A stretch of 38,672 bases of DNA from Candidatus Latescibacterota bacterium (GCA_021295655.1 JAGWBX010000068.1:1-38672); one strand, 5' to 3'; numbered from the stretch's first letter, positions 26,827 to 33,575 are shown. The notes: a model not told the origin generated them from the sequence alone. Numbers and translations are program-made.

Positions 26827-27747
26827 ATGAGAAAGGGATGTGTATTCGTTATATCGCTGCTTCTTTTCGCCTGCGAGGCGGAAAAGAAGGAACTGGCAAC
26901 GGAAAACGAGAGAACCAGCTACAGCCTGGGATTCACTATTGGCGAGGAAGTGGGGAAAGGCCTGGATAAAATGCAGATCGCCCTGGACGCGGATGCATAC
27001 GGAAAGGGCGTCAGGGAAGCGGCGGCGGGCGGCGGAACCGTCTACACACGCGAGGAAATCGAGCAGACCCTGCTGGCCTTTCGCCAGGAGAAAGACGTGC
27101 CGGACAGGCAGAAACTCAACTATTCTCTTGGTTACGCCGTTGGCAGGGACATCGTAAACGGCCTGCGCCAGAATTCCGGAATTGAAGTTGATCCCGATGC
27201 GTTCTCGCTCGGTGTAAAGGACCGCGTTACAAAGACCGGCGGGCGCATGAACGAAGAGGAGATCAAGGCGTCCATAGCGGCACTGAAGCAAAAGATGATT
27301 GACCGCCGGCAGGAACAGATGAAAGAGCGAGGCGCGAGGCCCAACATTGGAGAAATGGCAATGAAGAACAAAGCGGAGGGAAGGCGGTTTCTGGCGGAAA
27401 ACAGGACAATGGAAGGCGTTGTGGAACTGTCCAGCGGCCTTCAGTACAAGATAACCCGCGAGGGTTCCGGAAAATCACCCTCCGCCACAGACAAAGTGAC
27501 CGTGCACTACCGCGGCACCCTCCTTGACGGCAACGAATTCGACAGTTCCATCAAGCGCGGACAACCGGCCACGTTTCCCCTCAACCGCGTCATCAGGGGG
27601 TGGACCGAGGGCTTGCAGTTGATGAAGGAGGGGGCGAAACACGTACTCTACATTCCTTCCGACCTCGCCTACGGCGACCGTGGAAATCCGAGCATCCCGC
27701 CCGGAGCAACGCTCATCTTCGAGGTTGAGTTACTGAAGGTCAACTAA
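26827..27747 (+). CDS. FKBP-type peptidyl-prolyl isomerase lipoprotein with duplicated N-terminal domain
   Basis: A 306-aa exported foldase. The N-terminus is a lipoprotein signal, a short hydrophobic stretch ending LLLFAC, so Cys16 is the likely lipidated residue. Two FKBP N-terminal dimerisation-type units follow: TSYSLGFTIGEEVGKGL to ~85, and LNYSLGYAVGRDIVNGL to ~155. The usual Mip/FkpA protein has one such region. A long helix (KQKMIDRRQEQMKERG) leads to the catalytic domain at ~200-306: LQYKITREGSGKSP, VTVHYRGTLLDGNEFDSS, FPLNRVIRGWTEGLQLM and the terminal IPPGATLIFEVELLKV. It assists folding in the periplasm or cell envelope. ATG 26827 is preceded by GGAGAG. Confidence 0.93.
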   Translation: MRKGCVFVISLLLFACEAEKKELATENERTSYSLGFTIGEEVGKGLDKMQIALDADAYGKGVREAAAGGGTVYTREEIEQTLLAFRQEKDVPDRQKLNYSLGYAVGRDIVNGLRQNSGIEVDPDAFSLGVKDRVTKTGGRMNEEEIKASIAALKQKMIDRRQEQMKERGARPNIGEMAMKNKAEGRRFLAENRTMEGVVELSSGLQYKITREGSGKSPSATDKVTVHYRGTLLDGNEFDSSIKRGQPATFPLNRVIRGWTEGLQLMKEGAKHVLYIPSDLAYGDRGNPSIPPGATLIFEVELLKVN

Positions 27748-27921
27748 CCTCAACCAGAAAGAGACAACCGCTAAATTGGCCACAAAAAGCACAAAAGGCA
27801 CAGAAGGGAACGGTGCGCAGGGGCGTGTGTCGTAACGCCGTGATCCAGCAGTTATTTCGTTGTTTCCCGGCGATAACGCCCTGTAACGGGATTGCTGTTT
27901 CTGTGCCTTTTGTGGCCATTT
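27747..27921. repeat. dispersed repeat, copy 2, with inverted arm (MITE-like)
   Basis: The left arm (27747-27807) matches copy 1 at 24964. About 90 bp later, TTTCTGTGCC...TTGTGGCCATTT (27898-27921) is its inverted counterpart, allowing for an extra 9-nt AGCACAAAA unit in the left arm. It lies directly after the FKBP stop, so the hairpin could also end that transcript. The inner segment encodes nothing I recognise. Confidence 0.65.
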
Positions 27922-27970
27922 GCCTTAATACGAAAAACACAGCAAGGCGACACCACATTCAATAAATCTG

Positions 27971-27999
27971 TTGTGTAAGATCGTGTTTTCTGTTACATT
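27971..27999 (+). promoter_or_regulatory. weak candidate promoter for rpsT
   Basis: TTGTGT (27971-27976), 17 nt, then TACATT (27994-27999; 4/6). The rest of the 27922-28068 leader is AT-rich and shows no other gene. Confidence 0.3.
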
Positions 28000-28068
28000 G
28001 TTTGCTTCGATTTCTGCCCTGATCTGAAATGTCCGTTCCCGCATGCGGGAGTGCGAAGGAGGTCCGTG

Positions 28069-28320
28069 TTGCCCACGCTTAAATCTTCCCACAAGAGGCT
28101 CCGGCAGAACCGAAGAGCCCGGCTGCGCAACAGAAGCGCACGTTCCGAACTGAGAACCGTCCTTAAGAAAGCGTCGAATACGAGCGACAAAGGAGAATTG
28201 GAAACATTGATGCCACAGGCCGTATCGGTCATAGACAAGAGTGTAAGAAAAGGCGTTCTGCATCGAAACACCGCTGCCCGTTACAAATCGGACCTCGCCA
28301 GGCGGGCAAATTCCCTGTAG
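28069..28320 (+). CDS. rpsT: 30S ribosomal protein S20
   Basis: A primary 16S rRNA-binding protein, 83 aa, strongly basic and helical. PTLKSSHKRLRQNRRARLRNRSARSELRT and the C-terminal KGVLHRNTAARYKSDLARRAN match the S20 pattern (K-S..KR.R....R..RN...s.lrt / kgiihkN.AaR.KSrl). The best start is TTG 28069, six nt after AAGGAGG (28056-28062). Upstream GTGs are too close to or on the wrong side of that site. A rare TTG start is known for S20 in E. coli (UUG) and contributes to its autoregulation, so the codon may matter here as well (inference). A strong terminator follows. Confidence 0.95.
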   Translation: MPTLKSSHKRLRQNRRARLRNRSARSELRTVLKKASNTSDKGELETLMPQAVSVIDKSVRKGVLHRNTAARYKSDLARRANSL

Positions 28321-28340
28321 ACGCAACCCTGAAAGAAAAA

Positions 28341-28380
28341 CGCGCCCGATGTCCGTTGAGACATCGGGCGCGTTTTTGTT
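28341..28380. terminator. strong bidirectional terminator between rpsT and cysK
   Basis: CGCGCCCGATGTC (28341-28353) pairs perfectly with GACATCGGGCGCG (28360-28372) around a 6-nt loop. TTTTTGTTTTT follows on the plus side and an A-rich tract precedes it, giving a T tract for the minus strand too. Confidence 0.93.
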
Positions 28381-28392
28381 TTTCGGGTCCGT

Positions 28393-29319
28393 TCACGCAA
28401 AGAGATATGCGTCCATATAGCGTTCGCCCGTATCCGGAAGGATCACGACCACGCGTTCAGGCGGCGACATCGCCGCGGCGATCGCAGTGGCCGCGTGGGC
28501 TGCCGCCCCGGAGGAAATGCCGGCCAGGATGCCCTCGTCCCTCGCCAGCCTGCGTGACATCCTGCGGGCCTGTGTATTGGTAACCGCAACGACGCGGTCC
28601 AGAATATCCACGTTGAGTACCTCGGGGATCATGCCGGCGCCCAGCCCGTCGATCTCCGTGGGTCCGGGTTGCCTGCCCGACAGCACCGCGGAATCCTCGG
28701 GTTCAACCCCGATAATGCAGGTCTCCGGATACTCCGCTTTCAAGACCTCTCCCACGCCCGTGACCGTCCCTCCCGTCCCCACGCCCGCGACGAACACGTC
28801 GGGCGCGCCTTCCATCTGCCTGAGGATCTCGCGCGCGGTCGTCCGGCGGTGGATGTCCGGATTGGCCGGGTTTTCGAACTGCTGCGGCAGATAACACTCC
28901 GAACCGTCCTCGATCAGTTCCAACGCCTTCTGTATCGTGCCCTGCATTCCGTCGTAGGCCGATGTCAACACGACCTCGGCGCCCAGCGCCCTGAGCAGCT
29001 TCTGGCGCTCGTCGCTGACGCCTTCCGGCATGGTAATCGTCAGCCGGTACCCCTTCACGGCGGCCACCATCGCCAGGCCGATGCCCGTATTCCCGCTTGT
29101 GGGCTCTATAATCCTCATTCCGGGCTTCAAATCGCCCCGCGCCTCCGCCGCCTCTATCATGGCCAGCGCCGTCCGGTCCTTCACGCTTCCCGCAGGGTTG
29201 AACGCCTCCAGTTTCGCCCAGACGACGGCGCCCCCCGGATCGGCCACCCGGTTCAGCCGGACCATCGGCGTCGCGCCGATGAGCTCCAGAATGTTGTCGC
29301 CTTTTCTGAGGGCGTCCAT
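28393..29319 (-). CDS. cysK: cysteine synthase A (O-acetylserine sulfhydrylase)
   Basis: PLP-dependent beta-replacement enzyme making cysteine from O-acetylserine and sulfide, 308 aa. NILELIGATPMVRL opens the protein. The PLP lysine is Lys47 in NPAGSVKDRTA, TSGNTGIGLA is the substrate loop, GVGTGGTVTGVGEVLK the phosphate-binding glycines, and GISSGAAAHAA the late Ser motif. It is last in a minus-strand run after cysO-like and rrf2 genes (38-bp gap), and is clearly different from the cysM-like gene further upstream. Two cysteine synthases in one cluster suggest different sulfur donors. Confidence 0.95.
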   Translation of the reverse strand: MDALRKGDNILELIGATPMVRLNRVADPGGAVVWAKLEAFNPAGSVKDRTALAMIEAAEARGDLKPGMRIIEPTSGNTGIGLAMVAAVKGYRLTITMPEGVSDERQKLLRALGAEVVLTSAYDGMQGTIQKALELIEDGSECYLPQQFENPANPDIHRRTTAREILRQMEGAPDVFVAGVGTGGTVTGVGEVLKAEYPETCIIGVEPEDSAVLSGRQPGPTEIDGLGAGMIPEVLNVDILDRVVAVTNTQARRMSRRLARDEGILAGISSGAAAHAATAIAAAMSPPERVVVILPDTGERYMDAYLFA

Positions 29320-29357
29320 GCAGTCAGCCGCGGGTTTGGGTTGGATTGGCTGTGTAT

Positions 29358-29786
29358 CTATATGCGAAAGACGATACGCCCGCTCTGGGTTCGATATTTC
29401 GCGCAGAGGTCTCCAATCGTGACCGAGGCCAGGACTTCCTCCACCGCTTCCTCCAATCGTTCATAGACTTCCCGCAATGTGTCCCTGGCCGCGTACTCGC
29501 TATCCGGCGCATCTCCGGTAAGTTGAATCGGACCCTCCAGAACCTCCAGCACGGCGCCCACCGTAATATCCTCGGGCCGCCGGATGAGTTCGTGGCCGCC
29601 CCTGGGGCCTCTGACGCTCCTGACCAGACCGGCATTGCGCAGCAGATTCAGCAACTGTGCAAGATAGGACTCCGGTATATCCTGCCGGGAGGCGATATCC
29701 GCGCTTTGCACAACCCCCTCGCCATAATGCAGCGCCAGATCCAATACGGCCCGCAATCCGTAATTGCCTTTCGAGGAGATTTGCAC
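29358..29786 (-). CDS. Rrf2-family transcriptional regulator (CymR-like)
   Basis: A 142-aa winged-helix regulator. ISSKGNYGLRAVLDLALHYG is the family opening, DIASRQDIPESYLAQLLNLLRNAGLVRSVRGPRGGHEL the recognition helix and wing, and ITVGAVLEVLEGP the dimerisation helix start. The three-cysteine cluster that binds Fe-S in IscR/NsrR is missing: only one Cys, late in the protein, is present. That favours the CymR type, which controls cysteine metabolism and responds to cysteine synthase/O-acetylserine in Firmicutes. Its place between cysO-like and cysK genes fits. GTG 29786 follows GGAGG at 6 nt. Confidence 0.9.
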   Translation of the reverse strand: MQISSKGNYGLRAVLDLALHYGEGVVQSADIASRQDIPESYLAQLLNLLRNAGLVRSVRGPRGGHELIRRPEDITVGAVLEVLEGPIQLTGDAPDSEYAARDTLREVYERLEEAVEEVLASVTIGDLCAKYRTQSGRIVFRI

Positions 29787-29822
29787 AGGCGGCCTCCGAA
29801 CAGCCAGGCGGTGAATTGCGGC

Positions 29823-30107
29823 CTAATCTCGCCCTCCGGCGATGGCCGGAACAATGGTTACGCTGTCGCCTTCTCTGAGCGGTGTTTCCGTTCGATCCAG
29901 AAAACGAAAGTCCTCGTCATTTACGTAGACGTTTACGAATCGGCGCAATCCACCGGTGCCGGCGTCGACCAGATTCTCCTTGATACCCGGATGTTTCGCT
30001 TCCAGATCGTCGAGCAATTCGCCCAGGGTTGCCCCGCTTGCTTCAACGTCCGCGCGGTCGCCCGTAAATTTTCGCAACGGCGTTGGAATCCGTACGGTCA
30101 AGCCCAT
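29823..30107 (-). CDS. MoaD/ThiS-family sulfur carrier protein, CysO-like, with C-terminal GG-Arg-Asp
   Basis: A 94-aa beta-grasp, ubiquitin-like protein: GLTVRIPTPLRKFTGDRADV, ATLGELLDDLEAKHPGIKENL, RFVNVYVNDED and the tail VTIVPAIAGGRD. Sulfur carriers must end in Gly-Gly to be adenylated and thiocarboxylated. Here GG (91-92) is followed by Arg-Asp, so two residues must be removed first. A JAMM peptidase is encoded immediately upstream and could do this, as QbsD does for QbsE. In Mycobacterium tuberculosis CysO-thiocarboxylate feeds CysM and Mec releases the cysteine. I see no E1-like activating enzyme here. ATG 30107 follows AGGAGG at 7 nt. Confidence 0.88.
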   Translation of the reverse strand: MGLTVRIPTPLRKFTGDRADVEASGATLGELLDDLEAKHPGIKENLVDAGTGGLRRFVNVYVNDEDFRFLDRTETPLREGDSVTIVPAIAGGRD

Positions 30108-30235
30108 TGTATGAACCTCCTGATTATGGTTGCATTGAATTACCGCATGTGACGTTCGAATGCGTCGATTCAGCCACGTATCCAACCGCATGGAGGTCCA
30201 ACGCACCATTGTTGTCCGTCAAAGCGATACGGCCC

Positions 30236-30709
30236 CTATTGAGTCGACGGATCGTAACCCTCCAGCGCCGCTTCCGCAAATGTTCTCGTCCGCTCGTCCC
30301 ACGCGAATCCGGCCGCGCCGCGCACATCGCCTTCTACCACGGAGACCACGAGGTAAACCACGTTAGGAAAGGCCGGCTGGTCCATAAACATGGCGGCCTG
30401 GCGATCTTCCTCGGAAAAGTACGCGCCGCAGTCGATGTGCGAATGATAAAACGCCACCACGCGTCCGCCCTCTTTTTCCGTTGCAGAAAAGATCCGGTGG
30501 ACCTCCAGATCGTCCATCCGGTACGCGTTTTTCGAAGTGCGCGGGTGCTCCTCCGGATTTCGGGCATGCAGCCGGTCCTGTATATTTTCGCACGGATGTA
30601 CACGAAGGGCGCCGTCGGACGCTTCCGCCACGATCCCGCAGCATTCGGCCGGATAATCCCTTCGCGCGTGTTCGTGTATCTTCTTCCAGACCGCCCGATC
30701 CAAATTCAC
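30236..30709 (-). CDS. JAMM/M67 metallopeptidase, Mec-like
   Basis: A zinc isopeptidase-fold protein, 157 aa from GTG 30709 or 155 aa from TTG 30703. The JAMM residues are complete: Glu22 in YPAECCGIV, then His89-Ser-His91, seven residues, Ser99, two residues, Asp102 (YHSHIDCGAYFSEEDRQ). Mec of M. tuberculosis cleaves cysteine from the CysO C-terminus; the neighbouring carrier and cysM-like gene make that role likely, with tail-trimming of GG-Arg-Asp a second option. AGGAGG abuts GTG 30709 with no spacing but stands 6 nt before TTG 30703, which I consider the likelier start. The Shine-Dalgarno directly borders the MITE-like element. Confidence 0.88.
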   Translation of the reverse strand: MNLDRAVWKKIHEHARRDYPAECCGIVAEASDGALRVHPCENIQDRLHARNPEEHPRTSKNAYRMDDLEVHRIFSATEKEGGRVVAFYHSHIDCGAYFSEEDRQAAMFMDQPAFPNVVYLVVSVVEGDVRGAAGFAWDERTRTFAEAALEGYDPSTQ

Positions 30710-30717
30710 CCTCCTCT

Positions 30718-30910
30718 AGTGTCCCGTCCCAAAAATACCTCACCATTCAACCGCCTGTCTGCGTGCGTGAGATAGCACGCACAGGCAGGCCGATTCATCC
30801 CTTCTCACTGCGTTGCCATCGCTCGCCGACCTTGCCCAGGTCGGTGGCGCTTTGCGAGCCGGTCGACTCGGCGGCCGAATTCAGGCAACTTATTTCCGGG
30901 ACAGAACACT
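30718..30910. mobile_element. 193-bp MITE-like element between mec and cysM
   Basis: The ends are 20-bp inverted repeats matching at 16 of 20 positions: AGTGTCCCGTCCCAAAAATA at 30718-30737 and, on the other strand from 30910 to 30891, AGTGTTCTGTCCCGGAAATA. The inside encodes nothing and is highly structured (GCCTGT..GCGTGC with GCACGCACAGGC at 30753-30786; CCGACCT with AGGTCGG at 30826-30844). A TA at the left boundary hints at an IS630/mariner-type origin, but no clear target duplication remains. The right end forms the last codons and stop of the cysM-like gene. Confidence 0.6.
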
Positions 30911-31855
30911 GCCCGGCTCATCCAGTCGCCACAGCGGCGTGCTCATGTATTTTTCGCCGCTGTCCGGGAAGAGGGTAACCACAACCCCTTCGCGCGCCTT
31001 CCCGGCAACGCGCAACGCACCTGCAAAGGCCGCGCCGCACGACTGCCCCGCGGGAACCCCGAGTTCGCGTGTCAGCCGCCTTGCGGCCGCATAGGCGTCT
31101 TCGGTTTCCACTCGGATCTTCTCGTCCCAGACCGAAGGGTCGTAGATGCCCGGCACAATGGACACGTCCATATTCTTCAGTCCTTCGATGCCGTGAAATT
31201 CGGGCGGTTCCACGGCAATGATCTGAATATCGGGGTTGTATTCCTTCAACCGCCGTCCGGTACCGATCAACGTGCCGCTGGTGCCGAGGGTCGCCACGAA
31301 ATGGGTCACGCGCCCACGCGTCTGTTCCCAGATTTCCGGCGCGGTCTGCAGATAGTGCGCCCTGGGATTCGAAGGATTGTTGTACTGGTCCGGCTTGTAA
31401 TACCGCTCCGGATTGGCCGCGAGAATTTCCCTGCACTTCAGAATGGCGCCGTCTGAGCCCTCCAGCGGATCGCTCAGAACAAGGCTGGCGCCATAGGCCT
31501 GAATCACGTGCCGCCGTTCCACGCTTACGCTGCCCGGCATCACCAGTTCCACGTGGTACCCCAGCGCCGCGCCGATCATTGCGTAGGCGATTCCCGTATT
31601 GCCGGACGTGGAATCGATAATTACCCTGTCTGGCGTCAATTCCCCGGATGCAATGGCATCCCGGATCATCTGCAACGCCGGCCGGTCCTTTACCGATCCG
31701 CCCGGGTTGAACATCTCCATTTTGGCGTAGATCTCAACGCCGTCCAGGTGGTCTGCAAACTTCCGGATGCACAACAGCGGCGTCTTGCCGATGGCATCCA
31801 CAACCGTCGGCTGAATTCCGGTTTCGACGTCCGTGCTCGGAACCTGATGTCCCAC
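30890..31855 (-). CDS. cysM: cysteine synthase, CysM-type (possibly CysO-thiocarboxylate dependent)
   Basis: A PLP fold II enzyme of 321 aa. DAIGKTPLLCI, PLP Lys56 in NPGGSVKDRPA, STSGNTGIAYAM, TLGTSGTLIGTGRRLKEYNPD and SCGAAFAGAL are the landmarks. It differs from the cysK product in the cluster and, by length and context (mec- and cysO-like neighbours), resembles mycobacterial CysM, which uses O-phosphoserine and thiocarboxylated CysO. The substrate preference itself cannot be read here. GTG 31855 follows AAGAGG. The last residues SVLSRK and the stop are encoded by the inverted repeat of the MITE-like element, so the native C-terminus may have been replaced. Confidence 0.85.
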   Translation of the reverse strand: MGHQVPSTDVETGIQPTVVDAIGKTPLLCIRKFADHLDGVEIYAKMEMFNPGGSVKDRPALQMIRDAIASGELTPDRVIIDSTSGNTGIAYAMIGAALGYHVELVMPGSVSVERRHVIQAYGASLVLSDPLEGSDGAILKCREILAANPERYYKPDQYNNPSNPRAHYLQTAPEIWEQTRGRVTHFVATLGTSGTLIGTGRRLKEYNPDIQIIAVEPPEFHGIEGLKNMDVSIVPGIYDPSVWDEKIRVETEDAYAAARRLTRELGVPAGQSCGAAFAGALRVAGKAREGVVVTLFPDSGEKYMSTPLWRLDEPGSVLSRK

Positions 31856-31950
31856 AGGCTACCTCTTCCGGATCGTGCGGGGAGCGCGAACAACACTCCA
31901 ATCACGTACAAAAATGGCCCCGTGTTGCCCGGGACCAAGCAGCAGGAAAC

Positions 31951-31978
31951 AATATATGTTGACGACCGGCTTTGTCAA
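31951..31978 (-). promoter_or_regulatory. promoter and operator-like motif of cysM
   Basis: Minus-strand TTGACA (complement of 31973-31978), 16 nt, then TATATT (complement of 31951-31956). Overlapping the -10 is CAATATATGTTG (31950-31961), a near-palindrome sharing CAATATAT with the cysH leader. Confidence 0.65.
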
Positions 31979-31979
31979 G

Positions 31980-32240
31980 CGCAAACGGCGGAAGCAGCTC
32001 TCAGCCGTCAGTTTACAGCTGTCAGCTGAAACCTGTTTACGTTATAAAGGCCGTGACGTCTATCGGCGACGTCCGCGCCGGCAAGCGGGAAACCACAAGG
32101 GTTGCCCCTACAGAAACAGGTGGTGCGAAGGGGCCTGCGGCTTTGCGGGATTTGCTACAGCCCACAAACTGCCAGTTTGTGGCGTGACCGGGCTATGTAG
32201 GTCGGCGGTATCAATTCCACTATCCGTTAACTGACGGGAT
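31980..32240. repeat. patch of dispersed-repeat-like sequence upstream of cysM
   Basis: Three kinds of repeat-like sequence lie side by side: CAGC/GTCAG-rich sequence (TCAGCCGTCAGTTTACAGC, 32000-32030), ACCACAAGGGTTGCCCCTAC (32091-32110), and the palindrome CCACAAACTG/CAGTTTGTGG (32162-32182). Such stretches recur in many uncultured bacterial genomes (from memory, not searched). Frames through it look non-coding. Confidence 0.5.
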
Positions 32241-32302
32241 TGGCGATTTGTACAGCCAACCCCGGTGCCCGTTTCTATACAACACACCGTCCGTACAATA
32301 GA

Positions 32303-32335
32303 TATCGGCGGAAGCCGATAGCGCTTCCGCCGATA
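32303..32335. terminator. strong hairpin downstream of cysH
   Basis: TATCGGCGGAAGC (32303-32315) pairs perfectly with GCTTCCGCCGATA (32323-32335), loop 7 nt, 43 bp after the cysH stop. No clear T run follows on either strand, so it may be an RNA 3'-end stabiliser or Rho-assisted terminator. The rest of 32241-32377 shows nothing else. Confidence 0.5.
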
Positions 32336-32377
32336 CAGATTCGGTCTGATTCGGGACTACTGCCATTCCGGCCCCGA

Positions 32378-33127
32378 TTATCCCGCCGCCAATTGGCCTT
32401 CCGCCTCGGGTATTTCGACCTCCATCAGCGGAACGTGCATGCCGCATTCCGATTTGCACGTGCCGGCCCATCGGCCGGCGCGTTCGTCCGCGCCCGGTGC
32501 CGCCGGCTGCGTGCAGGGCCGGCAGCCGATGCTGGAATAACCCTGGTCCATGAGCGAATTGTACGGCAGATCATTTTCAATGATGTAATCCCACACCTGC
32601 TTCCGCGTCCATGCGGCAAGCGGATTGATCTTGGTGACGTCCCGACCGCCGCTGGTTTGGTAACCTTCCACGACACGTACTCCGGCCCTCGTTCCTGACT
32701 GATCTCTCCTGAGGCCGGCAATCCATCCGTTCAGACTTGCCAATTTCCGCTGCAGCGGTTCCACCTTGCGCATCGCGCAGCAGCGATCCGGGTCCCTGTT
32801 GTACAGATCCGGGCCGCACACGCTGTCCTGCTCGGGCACGCTCAAGCGGGGGCGCAAGGACTCGATCTGAATGTTGTAACGCGCCTCGATACGCTTTTTC
32901 AGCGCCAGTGTTTCGGAGAAGAGGTACCCCGTGTCGATTGTAAATACAGGAAGTTGCGGGACTACCCTCTGCGCCATATCCACGAGAACCACGCCGCTGG
33001 GGCCGAATGCCGTGCTCATTGCCAACGCCGGGCCCAGGTCCCGCCAGGCCCACGCCAGGATTTCATCGGGCGGCGCGCCTTCCAGTTTATCTGCAAGTCG
33101 GCCGAACGTTCTACGATCCGTTTCCAT
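32378..33127 (-). CDS. cysH: assimilatory adenylylsulfate (APS) reductase
   Basis: Reduces activated sulfate to sulfite with thioredoxin. The 249-aa protein has STAFGPSGVVLVDM (nucleotide/pyrophosphate-binding loop), TIDTGYLF and the C-terminal catalytic ECGMH (Cys228). Four further cysteines, Cys116-Cys117 (RCCAMRKVEPL) and Cys202/Cys205 (GCRPC), are the [4Fe-4S] ligands that separate APS reductases from cluster-free PAPS reductases. ATG 33127 follows AGAGG at 6 nt; a TTG two codons upstream is less likely. It has its own promoter and stands upstream of cysM with a 522-bp gap. No sulfate adenylyltransferase or sulfite reductase is in the window. Confidence 0.95.
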   Translation of the reverse strand: METDRRTFGRLADKLEGAPPDEILAWAWRDLGPALAMSTAFGPSGVVLVDMAQRVVPQLPVFTIDTGYLFSETLALKKRIEARYNIQIESLRPRLSVPEQDSVCGPDLYNRDPDRCCAMRKVEPLQRKLASLNGWIAGLRRDQSGTRAGVRVVEGYQTSGGRDVTKINPLAAWTRKQVWDYIIENDLPYNSLMDQGYSSIGCRPCTQPAAPGADERAGRWAGTCKSECGMHVPLMEVEIPEAEGQLAAG

Positions 33128-33146
33128 ACACAACCTCTATCAGGTT

Positions 33147-33161
33147 CAATATATAATATTG
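33147..33161 (-). promoter_or_regulatory. palindromic operator candidate in the cysH leader
   Basis: CAATATATAATATTG is a perfect 6-bp inverted repeat with a 3-nt centre, about 10-25 nt downstream of the predicted start of transcription. It shares CAATATAT with the cysM promoter and could be a site for the Rrf2 regulator of the cluster (inference). Confidence 0.4.
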
Positions 33162-33177
33162 TCGATCAACTAACTCA

Positions 33178-33206
33178 AGAATAATGAATTCGGGCGGCCG
33201 TGTCAA
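33178..33206 (-). promoter_or_regulatory. cysH promoter
   Basis: Minus-strand TTGACA (complement of 33201-33206; 6/6), exactly 17 nt, then TATTCT (complement of 33178-33183; 4/6). Between it and the tRNA terminator (33207-33382) I see no gene. Confidence 0.65.
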
Positions 33207-33382
33207 GTCATTTCCGGATAATTCCGGCGTTTCCGAGAGCCGGCTTGCGCTTACGGAGCACACGGGACACGCACGGTCTCATCCTGAAATCGCCTTGACT
33301 TTTGGAACGTGATGTGATAACTTACTGGACTAAATATCGCTGGCGTTTCGCAGCATCTCGGAATCGCCCGGTGCAAGAAACG

Positions 33383-33411
33383 AAAAAGCCCGATCGGATG
33401 CGATTCGGGCC
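33383..33411 (-). terminator. terminator of tRNA-Lys
   Basis: On the minus strand GGCCCGAATCG pairs with CGATCGGGC (one bulged A) around a 4-nt loop and is followed by TTTTTCG (33387-33383). It lies 39 nt after the tRNA 3' end. Confidence 0.8.
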
Positions 33412-33449
33412 GTTTTATAATGCAAGTACTTTATTTTCAGAAAGTTAAA

Positions 33450-33521
33450 TGAGCCCGGAAGGATTTGAACCTTCGACCAACGGCTTAAAAGGCCGCTGCT
33501 CTACCCCTGAGCTACGGGCCC
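33450..33521 (-). tRNA. tRNA-Lys (anticodon UUU)
   Basis: A complete 72-nt cloverleaf: acceptor GGGCCCG with CGGGCTC, D arm GCTC..GAGC, anticodon stem GCGGC/GCCGT with loop CTTTTAA (anticodon TTT), and T arm GAAGG-TTCAAAT-CCTTC, discriminator A. The CCA end is not encoded, since TTT follows. It has its own promoter upstream and terminator downstream, so it is transcribed as a single unit. Confidence 0.97.
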
Positions 33522-33575
33522 ATTCCATTCCCGGATCACGCCTTCGGAACCAGTACGCGATCGGGCAAAGTGATG

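Noticed and set aside
27740..27958. 72-codon minus-strand frame with FCAFCAFCG
   Set aside because: It is the reverse reading of the CACAAAA/GGCACA repeat element, not a cysteine-rich protein.
29358..29786. IscR/NsrR-type Fe-S regulator
   Set aside because: The three-cysteine cluster is missing; context and sequence fit the CymR type better.
29823..30107. Molybdopterin synthase small subunit or ThiS
   Set aside because: No moa/thi genes nearby; neighbours are mec-, cysM-, cysK- and cysH-like, and the tail extends past Gly-Gly.
33295..33420. Possible plus-strand small RNA between cysH and the tRNA-Lys
   Set aside because: TTGACT at 33295 has no acceptable -10 at 15-18 nt, and the hairpin at 33388-33411 is explained as the tRNA terminator.
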